Source: Cacajao melanocephalus
Taxonomy: Eukaryota; Chordata; Mammalia; Primates; Pitheciidae
Length of the DNA stretch: 64,000 bases
NCBI GenBank assembly: GCA_963573385.1
Contig: CAUYLG010039358.1
Coordinates: 124,001 to 188,000, forward strand
Direction: 5' to 3'
This document shows positions 21,558 to 37,354 of this stretch, one piece after another (position 1 is the stretch's first letter; each line of letters opens with the position of its first letter). The notes beneath the pieces are model-generated. The model did no database searches. It saw only the letters and a program-made list of their open reading frames with translations, and was not told where the DNA came from. Made by a program: the position numbers and the translations under genes.

Positions 21558-22289
21558 GAAGCAAAGTTCAATGATTATTTTTGGCAAAATATTCCTGTTT
21601 ATTTTATTTTATTTTTTTGAAATTAATAAAAGTTTTTAAACTGCAAGATGTTCACAAAATATTCTATTCAAATAACAGCTTAAAATATCATATTCTAAAA
21701 CAAAATTATGGATATCTCTGCTTTTCACAGTGGTTTCTTCATAGATATTTGATTTTATTCAAATGTTTTATTCATTGATTTGTTTCCAAGCTTTGGAGAT
21801 TCAAATTTCAATCAGTATATATAGTTATACATTAAAAGTAAATAAATAAGAAACTGACTTTGACTGTCATTCATCTCCTATTTGCTATTATTAAGAATTC
21901 TAAATCTATTTTTGAATCTTAAAAAATACATATTTTTATATATTTGCATATCATACTGTAAAATATTCATGAATATATAAGATTTTATAAGATACAGATA
22001 CTAGATTTATATGTGTAAAGTTTCTACTTAATAAATAACAGAAATGACATTTGCCGAACATAAATATTCAATGACTGATTGTATTTATAATATGAATGAA
22101 ATTAATTTCTGCTAAAGATTTTAGTGTACCAAATGTTAACAAATATGTTAACATATTTGGCAAAATTAAGTTGAATCAATAGTTATTGTTAACTTTCTTG
22201 TTTTCAATAAAATAAATATTTTAGACTTTTTTTGTATTTATTCACTTACTGAGACTCAATTTAAAAAATTATTGTGAATATTTATTATA

Positions 22290-23090
22290 ATTGCATGTTT
22301 AAAATTGTATATAATTATGGTAGAAAATGGTGTATGTATACATATGGTTAATGTATGTATTATAAAATGACTACCACAATCAGCTAATAAACATGTCTGT
22401 CACCTCAAATATTTATGTTTGTGTGTGGTAAGAACATTTAAGATCTACTCTTTAGCAATTTTCAACTGTACAATACAGTATTATCAAATATAGCCATCAT
22501 GCTTTACAATAGATCTCCAGAACGTACGCATCCTAACTAAGTAAAACTCTGTATGCTTTGGCTAACAACTTCTCATCCCTCTTTCTTTCTCAGGCCTTGG
22601 TTCCCACAATTCCATTTTCAGCCTCTGTACATTTCACTATTTTATATTTCACAAATGAGGTTGTGCAATAATTTTCTTTCTGTGTCTGGCATATTTCACT
22701 TATCATAATGACCTCCAGGTTAATCCATGTTGTCACAAATGGCAGAATTTAATTCTTTTTTTTTTAAGGCTAAATAGGATTTCATTATGTGTATACTCCA
22801 AATTTTTAAACCATTCATCTGTTGATGAATACTCAGGTTCCTCTCAAATCTTAACTTTTGGGAATAATGGTACAATCAGCATGAGAGTGCCAATGTTTTA
22901 TTTTTAAAATCTATACCCACAGGTAAGATTGCAGAATCATAAGGTAGATCTATTTTTAAACTTTTGAGGAGACCTGCACTGTTTTCCTAAAGACTATACC
23001 AATTACACTTTAACTCATTGTGTACCAGGGTTGCTTTTTCTCCACGTCTTCACTGATATTTGCTATCTTTTATCTTCTATATATATTTTA
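22290..23090 (-). mobile_element. L1M 3' end, minus strand
   Basis: Plus-strand text reads as the antisense of an old mammalian L1 3' region: CACCTCAAATATTTATG near 22401, TAATCCATGTTGTCACAAAT near 22720, CATTCATCTGTTGATGAATA near 22812 and TTGCTTTTTCTCCACGTCTT near 23033. It ends without continuing into the rest of ORF2. Confidence 0.75.
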
Positions 23091-26000
23091 AAGTATACAG
23101 AATTCAATTTCAAAATTTTAATAACATATATCACAAGTTTTGAATAAAATCAACAGGAAATATAATTTGTATAAAACATATTTTCCGAATGTTAGGTAAA
23201 ACAAAAGTCTCTTCACGCAATTGTGAAATTAGTACCCACATCATTTTTGTTGTGCTTCACTGCTAAATAAATTATTTCCAAAATTTATGGTTATTTCCAA
23301 AACTATTGTCATAATTGTTACATAAAATTAATAAAAACCACAGAGCTATGCACATAGCAATCTTATTATTGTACCTCTGAGCCCACTTCAGAGATGACTA
23401 ACGTTGAAAGAAATAAACAATTTTTACAGTCTTAAACATATTATTCTACTTACTTTATAAAAAGATGCTAATGATTGAAACTTACAAACTTTCACTCAAT
23501 TGACAACTTTCTAATAAATGGTTAAACTGCAGCCAGTACACATATTTTTATTATAAAACTGTCAGACTATAAAAAATATTCCCTACACATTTTTGAGCAA
23601 AAATCCAACTCAAGTTTTGTTTCATTTTCTGAGAATGACCATAGTATTCTTCCTTCTAATCAAATGCATAAATAAGTATAAATTACTTTTGTAAAGAAAT
23701 ATAGATATGCAAAACCAATATTGGAAAAATATCAACATAAATACTTTTGTTCATTGTTTTAATATGCATTTGTAAAGTATTATTTGTTGCATATCTTTTC
23801 AGATAATGTAAATTGATATTTAATTTGGAAATTCTTTTAAAGCATGCATAAGAATACAAGTAATTTAATTAGTGGTTTACTTACAAATATATTACATATA
23901 TATGTATACATATAAACCTCCTCCTAACTCGTTAAAGTGAAAGTTGTTAGTCTATATTTTTGCTGAAACTATCTTTAGCAGTGAACTTGTAATACATAAT
24001 GTATTTTGAAATTACAAAAGGAGTGTGAATGTTAATAAGTCCTCATTCCACTGAGGAAATAGTGACCTTGAATTTGATGGCTGGTTATTACAATTTTGTT
24101 CTGTTTATGATATCAAATAATTTTATAGATTTTGAAATATGCACTGTAAGCAATATACTCCTCTATACTATTTTGAGTTATTTCTTATAAATGTCCTGCT
24201 AACTTCATATAAATTCAAATTTATTATTTATAAATTTCTTCCTGTAAATTAAGATCAGCCAACTCACTTTTCCCATAGATGTTAAGAGGAAAAATAAATT
24301 AATTTTTTAAACAAGAATAATTTTTTTGTGTGATATAGTTAGGTATAACTATTTTTTATTTATATTATGAAAACATTAATACAATACTGCTTTTCTTTGA
24401 CGTACAATAAGCTAACAAAATTATAATTAAATTTTCCTCTGAGTAGGAGTTGGTCCTTCAAAATTAGTTATTAATTTAGTTTTTCCATGCCATATAACAT
24501 ACCAAATAATGTATCGAACCATTAACTGTTGGGGTTAAAAGAAGACGTATGAACCATCTAATATAGCTGTCTTTTAGGGTAAAGGGATTATTTCATATTG
24601 GCCCTAAAGAAATGGAATTCAATTCTTCACTTAACATCAATCAAGTTAAGAGAAACTCATTCTTTCCTAAGGAAGATTACACCCAATAAAAGACACTTGT
24701 TCTTTGGATAGTTGTTCTCTGTGTTTAAACATTTTAAAATCTCCATTCATCAATTTGTCCTGAATCATTTGGCACCATCACTTTTTTTGTGGAGCAATGT
24801 GGTAAATATCTGAAGAGAGCCCTCAATACTGTTTATTTCCAAAATAAGCTTATCCAGTAACTTACGTTTTTTCATAATGATGGTAATGTTTTCATTGTTC
24901 TTATGAGAGGCAGTACTAAATCAATGTCCCTATTAATGTTTGGGATTAATAAATCAGAGCAAATGATGCTGGAATTTGATGTCCTATGTAGTTCTGCAGC
25001 TTAAAATTGCAATTGCTTCTTTTTTTTTTTTAAGCCAAACTACATTTTTATATAAAATAGTGAAACATTTAACATTTTAATTTTCATTGATTATTTATAT
25101 TTTCAAATTATATACAAGACTTCCTTATGAGCCTCATAAAATTTGTTCTTTCCGCTTCAATGTATAATTTGATTCTATAAATAACATAAACCATAAACAA
25201 GATTAGTGCCTAACAATTTCAACATATTCCTTTGAACAGATAATACAAAGGTAAACAATGATAATTACAATATATATTTTACCAAAGCAGCAAATAAAGT
25301 ACCATGAAACCACTGAGAAAAGAATAACTAATCTGATCTTACATTATTTATACCATTAACCTTGAAAATTCATACTAATACAGAAATCTTGTTCTAGAAT
25401 AATTCCCTTCATGTACTGATAATTTTTATACCTGGTTCACTGTTATCATCTATATTTTAACATTATTCAGAGTGACTTCAGTGTCCATGTGGGTGACTCA
25501 TCCACAATCCTGTTTTTACGCTTGTTTAACAATTTATTTCTCATGACTGATTTCACCTCATCTCTAACAGCAACAGAAGAGTCATAGCTTTTTATTGGCA
25601 TTGTCTAATATTGCTTCACCTCTCAGTAAAATACAAAGTCATTTCTCTGCAAATATAAACTCATATTTTACTTCTTAAATTATCCCCATTACAACTATTG
25701 TTTAATCAATAATTACATTAATATTCTTAACTTTTGTTTTACAGTTTTATTAATTATTCTATGTATCTTTTGTTGTTGAGAGAAGTATACAGTTTTTAAA
25801 TTTAGCCTCATAAATGGAAAAATTTTTTAAACCTAAATAATTACAAATTTTGGTAGATATAAAGTTGAATTACTGAAGTATCAAAGAATTTTTTTTTCAA
25901 TTCTCTCTCATTACCGTTATAGAAAGAGATTTTCTAATGCGATAATAACAAATAAAAGTTATCTTCAACTAGGTATCTTGTTAATATACAGGATGATAAT

Positions 26001-26489
26001 CACATGATAAACTGGATAAGGACAAAGTTGAAAATATTTAAAATGTCAAAATTGCCTAGTTCACTATTCTTATTTTCTCACTCTTCTGATAAATATTAAA
26101 TTATAAGTTTGGCCACAACTGTTCAATTGTCTTTCAAAAGCATAGGAACCAAGTTACTAGCACGTTATTGTTCCCTAAACAGAACACCAATCTATTACTA
26201 AACTAGTGTGAAATATATTTTACTTCTTAGCTAGTTCTAACTTTACTTTCAAATATAATACATATTATATTATATATATATATATGATTTCAGTACGTTC
26301 CCACCTATATCTTCCTGGAAATGGTGATGGTACTGTGAAAACAAATCAATGTTATCTAGAGGTTTGGAACCAGACACAGTTTAACTGAGGGATCCTTTGA
26401 ATCTTCACAATTATGTCCACTAAATTTTACCAGAATTTCCGTAAGTTGTTTTTAATTCTGCATACCAATATATTTATTATTTTTTGCCC
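23091..26489. other. Long AT-rich stretch, no feature seen
   Basis: About 3.4 kb with very low GC and no repeat or gene I can name. No ORF of note appears. A short (TA)n run lies at about 26268-26284. Old, unrecognisable transposon sequence may be present. Confidence 0.5.
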
Positions 26490-29187
26490 AATATCTTGGA
26501 AATCTTTTTTAATCCTTGCAAATACTACTTTTTCCTAGAATTTGCCTTGCTATTAATACAACTATAACAGCCTTCCTTTGTATAATGTTAGCATGATATA
26601 TAAATTTTCCTATCCTTGCATTTAAAGGTTTGTTTTGTTTTATGGATTTCCTAGTTTTCCTTGTTGCTTTGTTTATTTTGCTGTATTTATTTGTAGGTAG
26701 GATATAACTAGGTGCTGCTTTTTACATACAATCTTACAAACCCTGTTTTTATTTGCAATGTTTAAACAATTTACACTGAATATTTTATTGAAACAGATTT
26801 CGGTATATCATTCTACTATTTTTCTTTTTTTTTCTCTGCATTCTATTGTAGTAATTAAACAGTATTTCACTAAAGGGAACATGACAATTTTCTGAACTTA
26901 AAAGGTCACTGTCTGGATTACTTTTATTTTTTGCGTATGGTTGTCTAGCTGCTTCAGCACCAGTTGTTGAAAATACGATTTTACTTTAATTATATTACCT
27001 TTGCATATTTTTCAAAGATAATTTAACTGTATTTATGTAGGTCAATATCTTGGCTCTCTATTCTGTTCCATTTATCTACTTGTGCATTATTTGCCTCTAT
27101 TACTCTGTCCTCCTTAGTGTAGCTCCATATGAGTATTAATGTCAAGAGTGTTAGCCCTCAGTTATTTTCTTCTTCTTCAATATTGTGTTGGCTATTTTGT
27201 GTCTTTCCCTCTGCAACATACACTTCAGAATCAGTTTGTCAATGTCTAAAAAATAACTTACTGAAATTTTAATTGGGATTACATTGAAACTATAGTCCAA
27301 GTTGGGAAATATTGATAGACTTCCTGATAATATTGAGTCTTTCTATTCATAAACTTAAAATATCTTTCCACGTATATAGTTGTTTGATTTTATTAATCAG
27401 TTTTATATTTTTCTCATATAGATTTTTGTATACTATTTTTGAATTTATACCTAAGTATTTCATTATTTAGAATGTTAATATAAATGTGTTTATTTATTTT
27501 AAAATTATTTTTAAATTTCAAATAGTACTTGTATTTACAAATAAACATTTTACAAAAAGCTGCTAATTTTTAATAGTGACTTTGTATCCTAAATTCTTGC
27601 TTTAATTAATTATTAGTTCCTTGAGTATTTTGTCAATTTTTTCAAACTTTCTAAATGGATGATCATGTCATCTTTGAACTAAAAAATATATTTCTTCCTT
27701 GCCAAACTATGTTTCTTTTACTTCCCTTTCTCATCTTATTTCAGTAGCTAGAACATACAGTGTGAGGTTGAAGAAGTGGTAAGAAGGAATATTCTTGCCC
27801 TAACTTAATGAGAAAACTTCTAGTTTCTTATCATTAAGTATAAAGTTAGCTATAGTACTTTTTTTTTTTTACATGTACTTTATCAAATTGTGGTCATTCT
27901 CCCATATTTTTAGTCTACTAAGAGTTTTTTGTTTTGTTTTGTTTTGTTTTTAACATGAATGGTTGTTACATCTTGTTAAAAGCTTTCTTTGTATATGTTG
28001 ACAAGATCATGTGTTTTTTTAGCTTCTTGATGTGATAAATTTTCAAATGTTCAAATTGCTTTGCCTAAATGAGATAAATTCCTCTTGGTTTTATGTAATT
28101 CTTATACACTATTGAATTTATCGTGATAGTATTTTGTTAAGGATTTTTGCATCTATGTTCATGAGAGACATTGGTTGTGGTTTATTTTTATTTTTTGTAA
28201 TTTCTTTGTCTGATTTTGTTATTAAAGAAATACTTGTTTCATGGAATGAGTCAGAAAGTCTGCTTCTGTCCTCTGAAAGAAATTGCAGAAAACAATTGGA
28301 ATAACTTCTTTCTTAAACGTTTTGAAGAATTCTTTGGTAAACCCATCTGGGCCTCATGCTTCCCACTGTGAAAGGTTATTAGTTATTGATTCAGTTTCTT
28401 CAGCTGAATTGTCTATTTGTCCTTGGGTGAGTCTGGTGAATTGTGTGTTCTAAGGAAGTGGTCCAGTCCATATGTGTTATCAAGTTTGTGACCATAAAGT
28501 TTTTCATAGTATTCCTTTTTTCTCCTTTTATTGTCCATGGGATCTGAAATGATGCTTCTTTTTGTCATTTCTGAAAGCAATTTCTCTCTTTTATTTTTTT
28601 ATTTAGATAGCAAATAAAGAGTTTTATCAATTTTATTGATATTTTCAAAGAAACTGCTTTTGGTTTTGTTGATATTCTGTACTGATTTCCTGTTTTCAAT
28701 GTCAATATTTTTTTCTATCATATTTATTATTTTTTTTATTTTGCTTACTTTTGATTTAGTTTGTGCTTCTTTTCTGGTTTGGACAGGTGAAACTTATATT
28801 GTTGGTTTTAGATTTTTGTTCTTTTCTAATATATACATTCAATTATAAAATTTTCCTAAAAGATGCCACTGTTATTGTATCTTACAAATTTTTATGCTGT
28901 ATTTTTATTTTTCTTTAACTAAAAATATTTCTTGAAATTTTTTTCTTTAGTCCATGTGTTATTTAGAAGTGTGTTATTGAATATCTACCTATTCAGAGAT
29001 TTTAAAATTTATCATTCTGTCATTGATTTCTTGTTTAAATCAAATGTGTTCTGAGATTAAATATTAGATAATTTTTATAATATTAAAATTTTAAGTGTCG
29101 TTTATGGCACAGAATGTCGTCTATCTTAGTGAAACATTCCACATGAGCTTGATAGGAATGTGTATTCTGCTGTTGTTGGGGAAAGTA
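26490..29187 (-). mobile_element. Ancient L1M, minus strand, left part
   Basis: 26490-26900 resembles an L1M fragment from the region upstream of, or early in, ORF2. From about 26920 a second run starts with the antisense of the ORF2 end (GCACCAGTTGTTGAAAATAC, TTGGCTCTCTATTCTGTTCC) and goes backwards through RT to the endonuclease (GTGTATTCTGCTGTTGTTGG at 29159). A Tigger1 copy interrupts it at 29188 and it resumes near 31256. A remnant with no usable frame. Confidence 0.7.
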
Positions 29188-31255
29188 CAGGCCTGTCTCA
29201 GCAATATTTCTCGTATCATCCCAGACTACTGTGATAAAGGGAATATCACAATGAAATTAGTCAAACAAATTTTTGTTTTTTCAGTATACATCATAGTTAT
29301 GTTTATACTATATTGTAGCCTATATGCACAATAGTATTATTGTGAAAAAGGACAAAATTTAATTAAAAATATTTTATTGGCAATAAATGCTAACAATAAT
29401 CTAAGCCTTCAGTGATTCTTAAACCTTTTGCTTTTGAAGGGTCTTGCCTCAATGTTGATGACCAATGACTAGTCGGAGTTATGGTTGCTGAAGTTGAGGG
29501 ACATTGTGGAAATTTGAACAAAAATAAGATAACCATAAAGTTGACACATCGATGAACTCTTTCGTGAAAGATTCTGTGTTGCATGAAATGCTGTTTGATA
29601 GCATTTTACTCACAAAAATCAAACTCAGTCCTCTGAAACCTTGCCACTGCTTTTCGACTAAGTTTAAGAAATATTCTGAACTTTTTATTGTCATTTCGAC
29701 CATGTTCACAGCAACTCCATAAAGACTAAATTCTATCCCAATAAATTGCTTTCTTTGCTAATCATAATTAGCCACTCTCCATTTAAGTTGATAATGTGAT
29801 TACAGCAACTTAGTTATATCCTCAAGCCCCACTTCTCATTCTAGCTCTCTTGCAATTTCCACAACTTTGCAATTACTTACTCCACTCTAGTCTTATACCC
29901 TACAACGTCATTGATTTTAGGAGTTGAAATTGACTTTTTGCCACCTCATGTTAATGTTGATATTTTGACCTACTCACATGAACCATAAATGATCTCAATT
30001 GCATCTAGAATGGTTATTTTTTTTTCACAAAGTTGTTTACATTGCCTAAATTTATCAGAAGAATCACTATTTATGGCTGGTATAGCCTTACAAAATATAC
30101 TCCTTAAACAATAAGACATGAAAATAGCGATTATTTTTTGATCCATAGACTGAAAAATAGATGTACTGGCAGACATAAGAACAATATTTTTTAAAAAATA
30201 AATCTCCATGAGAGATCTTGGGTGACTAGGTGCATTGTCATGAGCAATAATATTTTACAATATTTTTTTTTTCTGAGCAGTTGGTCCAATAATGGGCTTG
30301 AAATAGTTAGTAATTTGTGATGTACATAGACATGCTGTCATCGAGACTTTGGTTGTTTCATTTATAGAATGTAGGCAGCTTAGATTTATCATAATTCTTA
30401 AGGTACTAAGATTTTTGAAATAGCAAATAAGCATTAGCTTCAATGTAAAGTCACCAGCTGCCTTATTCCCTAACAAGAGAGTCTGACTCTGAAATTTCAA
30501 AGACAGACATTATCTTTTTCTCTCTATCTGTAAAAATCCTCAATGCCATTTTATCTAATATAAAACTATTTTATCTGCACTGAAAATCTGTTCTTTAGTG
30601 TAATCATTTCATCAATTATCTTAGCTTGATTTTCTGGATCACCTGCTGCAGCTTCTATGTTAGCACTTGCTGCATCACCTTGCATTTTTATTTTATAGAG
30701 GCAGCTTGCTTTCTTAAATCTCATGAACCAATCTCTGCTTTCAAAAGTTTCTTTTGCAGCTTTTATGTCTCTCTTAGCCTTCACAGAACTGAAGACAGAG
30801 CCTTGCTCTGGATTGGGCTTTAGTGTACGTGAATGATGCAGCTGGTTTCGTCTTCTATCCAGGCCACTAAAACTTTCTCCACATTAGCAATAAAGCTGTT
30901 TTGCTTTCTTATCATGTTTGTGTTCACTAGAGTGCCATTTTCATTTCCTCAAAAACTTTATTTTGCCTTCTTACCTAACTGCTTCCTGCAAAAATACTAG
31001 CTTTGGCCTATTTTGGCTTTTGGCATGCCAAGTCTAATTTAAGGTGAGAAAAGTGTGACTCTTCCTTTCACTTGAACACTTAGACCCATTGCAGGGTTAT
31101 TAATTGGCCTAATTTCAATATTGTTGTGTCTTCAGGAATAGGAAGGCCCAAGAAGAGGGGGAGAGATGAGGAACATTCTCTCAATGGAGATTCTGAACAC
31201 TAATAACATTTATTCTGCCTTATATGGGTCTAGTTCATGGTACCCCCAAACAAAT
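29188..31255 (-). mobile_element. Tigger1 DNA transposon, transposase relic, minus strand
   Basis: The left end reads CAGGCCTGTCTCAGCAATAT after a TA at 29186-29187, consistent with a Tigger1 terminal inverted repeat next to its TA target. Minus-strand frames 30566-30784, 30255-30500, 29970-30209, 29479-29709 and 29390-29584 give successive parts of a pogo/Tigger transposase of the TIGD1 type. Visible are a CENP-B-like DNA-binding segment with DWFMRFKK, then the DDE-domain start AAGDFTLKLMLICY, then FCKAIPAINSDSSDK, and the KMLSNSIS tail. The transposase would cut and paste the element but is broken by stops and frameshifts. The right terminal repeat and the last few hundred bases are missing; old L1M sequence resumes at about 31256. 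Confidence 0.85.
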
Positions 31256-31541
31256 AGAAGGGTTGTTAAAGTCTCTAATTACAATAGTGAACTCATCTAT
31301 TTCTCCTTGCAGATCTGTAAGTTTTTGCCTCATGTTGTTTGATTCTGTATTATGCATACATGTTAAGTATTGCTATGTATTCTTGTAGACTTGACTCCTT
31401 TATCATTAGGTAATGCCCTTTATTTCTAATAATGTTTCTTGGTTGAAGTCTGCTCTGTCTGAAGTTAATATAGCTACTCCCACTTTCTTTAGATTAGTGT
31501 TCACATTGTGTATATTTTTCTCATTGACATATAATCTTTAA
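31256..31541 (-). mobile_element. L1M resumed, segment between two Tigger pieces
   Basis: The text GTTGTTAAAGTCTCTAATTA near 31261 and GAAGTCTGCTCTGTCTGAAG near 31446 is the antisense of L1 endonuclease-region sequence that continues from 29187. It confirms that Tigger1 landed inside one L1M copy. Confidence 0.75.
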
Positions 31542-31714
31542 CGAATATAAAACTATGTTATCTACACTGGAAATCTGTTACTTAGTGTAGTCATTTTCAT
31601 CAGTTATCTTGATCATCTAGATCACCTGCTGCAGCTTCTGTTAGTACCTGCTCATCACCTTGCACTTTTATTGATAGAGGTAGCTTCTTTTCCTAAATTT
31701 CATGAACCAGCCTA
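31542..31714 (-). repeat. Second, displaced Tigger fragment (partial duplicate of 30557-30735)
   Basis: The stretch from AATATAAAACTATGTTATCT to TTTCATGAACCAGCCT parallels 30557-30735 along its whole length with small gaps, including the shared 18-base block ATCACCTGCTGCAGCTTC. It is in the same orientation, about 985 bp away, and lies within L1M sequence on both sides. It covers only the transposase segment around the DWFMRFKK region, with no terminal repeats. Shared phrases suggest a local copy of the neighbouring element instead of an independent insertion. Confidence 0.75.
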
Positions 31715-33505
31715 TGTATCTTTTTGCTTAAGGTTTGTTTCTTTTCAACAACATATAACTGGGTCTTGAGTTTTTGTCTACTGTGACAATTACTGTGTCA
31801 ATTACTGTTACAATTGTCACAGTAACAGTGGCAATTAACAGTGGCAATTACTGTGTTTCAGTTGGCATTTGTACTGTTGCTATTCAAAGTGATTATTAAT
31901 ATAGTTTGATTAATATCTACTATATTTATTTTGCTTTTTATGTTTTTACTTTGTCTCTATTTTTGTCATCTACTCTTTTTCTGTCTCGTGGCTTTGAGTA
32001 TTTTGTATAATTTTTCTCTTATTATATGAGTTATCTATTTTTTATTTATCTTTTAGTGATTTCCTGAGAGTTTGAATATACCTTGAAAACTAGTAAAAGC
32101 CCACTTTCAAATAGCGTATACCACTTCACAAGTAGTATAAGTAGATTGTAACAAAATAATTATAATTCATCCCTCCCATATTTTCTTCCATTGCTGTTAT
32201 GCATAAGAATATATAACACATGTTTATATTTATATTTATGATATATACATAAGTACATATAATTGAATACTTATTGCCATTTTTATTTTGAAGAAACTGT
32301 TATATGTTAGATTAAATAAGAATAAAAAGTTTTTATTTGATATTCACTTATTCTTTATTTAATGCTCTTCCATTTTTAATGTAAATTCAATTTTCTGGCC
32401 TATATTATTTCATTCTGTCTAAAGAACTTGTTTTCCATTTCTTGCGAGGCAAATCTGTCAATAAGTCACTTCAATTTTATTTTGTTTCTAAAAGTACTTA
32501 GTTCACTTTCTGTTTTCAAGGATAGTATTTTAGGACACATAATTCTAGGTTAGTTGTTTGCTCTCTTAATACTTTTAATTATTCCATTCTGCTACCTAGG
32601 TTGCCAGATAGTGCAACTGGTTCTGAGGGAAGTTAAATATAATTTTTATTTTTGTTTTATATGTAAGGTATTTTTTCCTCCCTTTAGTTTCATTCAGGAT
32701 TTTTTCTCTTTGATTTTCTGTAATTTGAAAATGATATGTCTATATATACTTTTTTATATTTATCTAGTTTGATATTCTACGAACTTCTCGGATTTGTGCT
32801 TTGGTATCTGAAACAAATTGGAATAAATTATCAGTCATTGTGTTTTCAAATATTTTCTGTTTCCCTCTTTTTTCTCATCTAGTATTTCCATTGCATATAT
32901 ATTAAATCTTTTGTTGTTATTCTAAAGTCCTTAGGTATTCTATCTCTCTTTTTTTTTTCAGTCTTTACTCTGTTTTTCAGTTTTCAAAGTTTCTATTCTA
33001 AGCTCAGAGATTCCTTTCTGAGCCATATCAGGCAATCAAAGGTATTATTTATTAATATTTACATTACAAAGTTTTTTTTTTTTAATCTCTAACATTTCTT
33101 TTTTCTTTTTCTCAAGAATGCCCTCTTCTTTATTGACTTTCCCATGTGTTCTTGCATGCAGTCTACTTTATCCATTTGAGCCCTAAGCATATTATTCAAA
33201 ATGTTTTTAAATTCCAGGTCTCATAATTCCAACATCACTGCCTTGTTTGGTTTTGCTGCTTGCTGTGTGTCTTTTCAAATTGTTTTTCAACTGTTTCTCA
33301 TTTTTTCCCTTTTTTCCTGCGATGGAGACTGTTAGTTAGAGGTGGGTAGAGTTCAGTATTTTCCTTCCTCCACAGGAAGGGCTAGAGTCAACTAGAATTA
33401 GGTATTTCCCTTCGTCCAAGTTACTTTGGCTTTTATAATATCCCATCAGAATGGGTTCTGGTCAAATAGTCTTTGCTAAGACAGACTTCCTTAATAAGAA
33501 CAGAT
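31715..33505 (-). mobile_element. L1M resumed, right part
   Basis: The text AACATATAACTGGGTCTTGA near 31751 and the T-rich sequence on to about 33500 resemble the antisense of the L1M region upstream of ORF2. A small hairpin-forming repeat lies at 31779-31824. The element is cut off by an L1PA at 33511. Confidence 0.6.
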
Positions 33506-33510
33506 CATTT

Positions 33511-36500
<2,990 letters not shown>

Positions 36501-36899
36501 AGAGATTGCCTTTATAGATGTAATTTCTTTTACAAAAGAATTTCAAGATAGCCAATTAAGTTCCTGAAAGGTATATATTAGTTCAATGGGTTTTCTTTTT
36601 AACATAGCTACTGTTTCTTAGCTAAAGTTACTGGGTTCACAGTAATGGGTGAAGTCCATTAAGGAACAAGTTGAACAAAGCATTGTATGCCTGGACTCAG
36701 CATGGATAGATCTGAAAAGGAAGCAAGCCTATTTCAGCTAAGGGCTTTCCTTTTATAAACACCTATATCCACCTTTGGGGTAGTATAGTAACTAAGCCAA
36801 AAGGTTAGCATATTTAAATTTTTTTATTCAGTTAGTCACCTTTTTATATGCCTCTTGTAAAGTCTTTAAATAAGAATATTGAATTTTTTCAGAAGCTTC
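36501..36899. other. Unassigned sequence after the L1 tail
   Basis: No feature is recognised. It may still belong to the interior of the retroviral leader that follows. Confidence 0.4.
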
Positions 36900-37334
36900 T
36901 GCTGCAGTGTTGTTCATTTGGAACATTCCACTAATAGTTACCCTTAGTAAGATTTTGCCAATTCTGTAAAACTTTGCTGCTTCTGGAGCCTAATACTTAT
37001 GATATATAAACTGGAAGGAATTCAGTTCTTCAGAAATGAAGGATCTCATTTTTACCTCAAATATTGGCTTTGTCTCTTAGGCTCCCTTGATCAACTAGCC
37101 AATGCAATCCTAGACCCAGTCCAGTTTCTATTGCAACTTTTAAACCCAGTTTGGATCAGACATTTGCTCAATGAAACTCAGATAGCTCAAAACACAAATC
37201 TGTGGAGCTTTGGAATCTGAGCGACAACTTACTGCAATCCCAAGCTGCTCCAAGAGACAGCAATGGACACAGTGGGCCTAGTGGGTACCTCACTTGGTCA
37301 CTTAGCACTGGGTTTGCCAGAAGCTCTACTTCAG
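36900..37334 (-). mobile_element. ERV interior/leader adjoining a primer-binding site, minus strand
   Basis: This lies directly downstream (minus sense) of an LTR and primer-binding site, so it is probably the leader and gag start of an endogenous retrovirus. The minus frame 37168-37353 is open for 61 codons but not recognisable. Where the interior ends is unclear. Confidence 0.45.
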
Positions 37335-37352
37335 ATCCCACTCCTGACACCA
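37335..37352 (-). promoter_or_regulatory. Retroviral primer-binding site, tRNA-Leu type
   Basis: On the minus strand the 18 bases TGGTGTCAGGAGTGGGAT follow the LTR end after two bases. They are exactly complementary to the 3' end, including CCA, of a human tRNA-Leu (CAG-type) as I remember it. Minus-strand DNA synthesis would have been primed here. tRNA-Leu priming is typical of ERVL-class elements. Confidence 0.75.
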
Positions 37353-37354
37353 TC

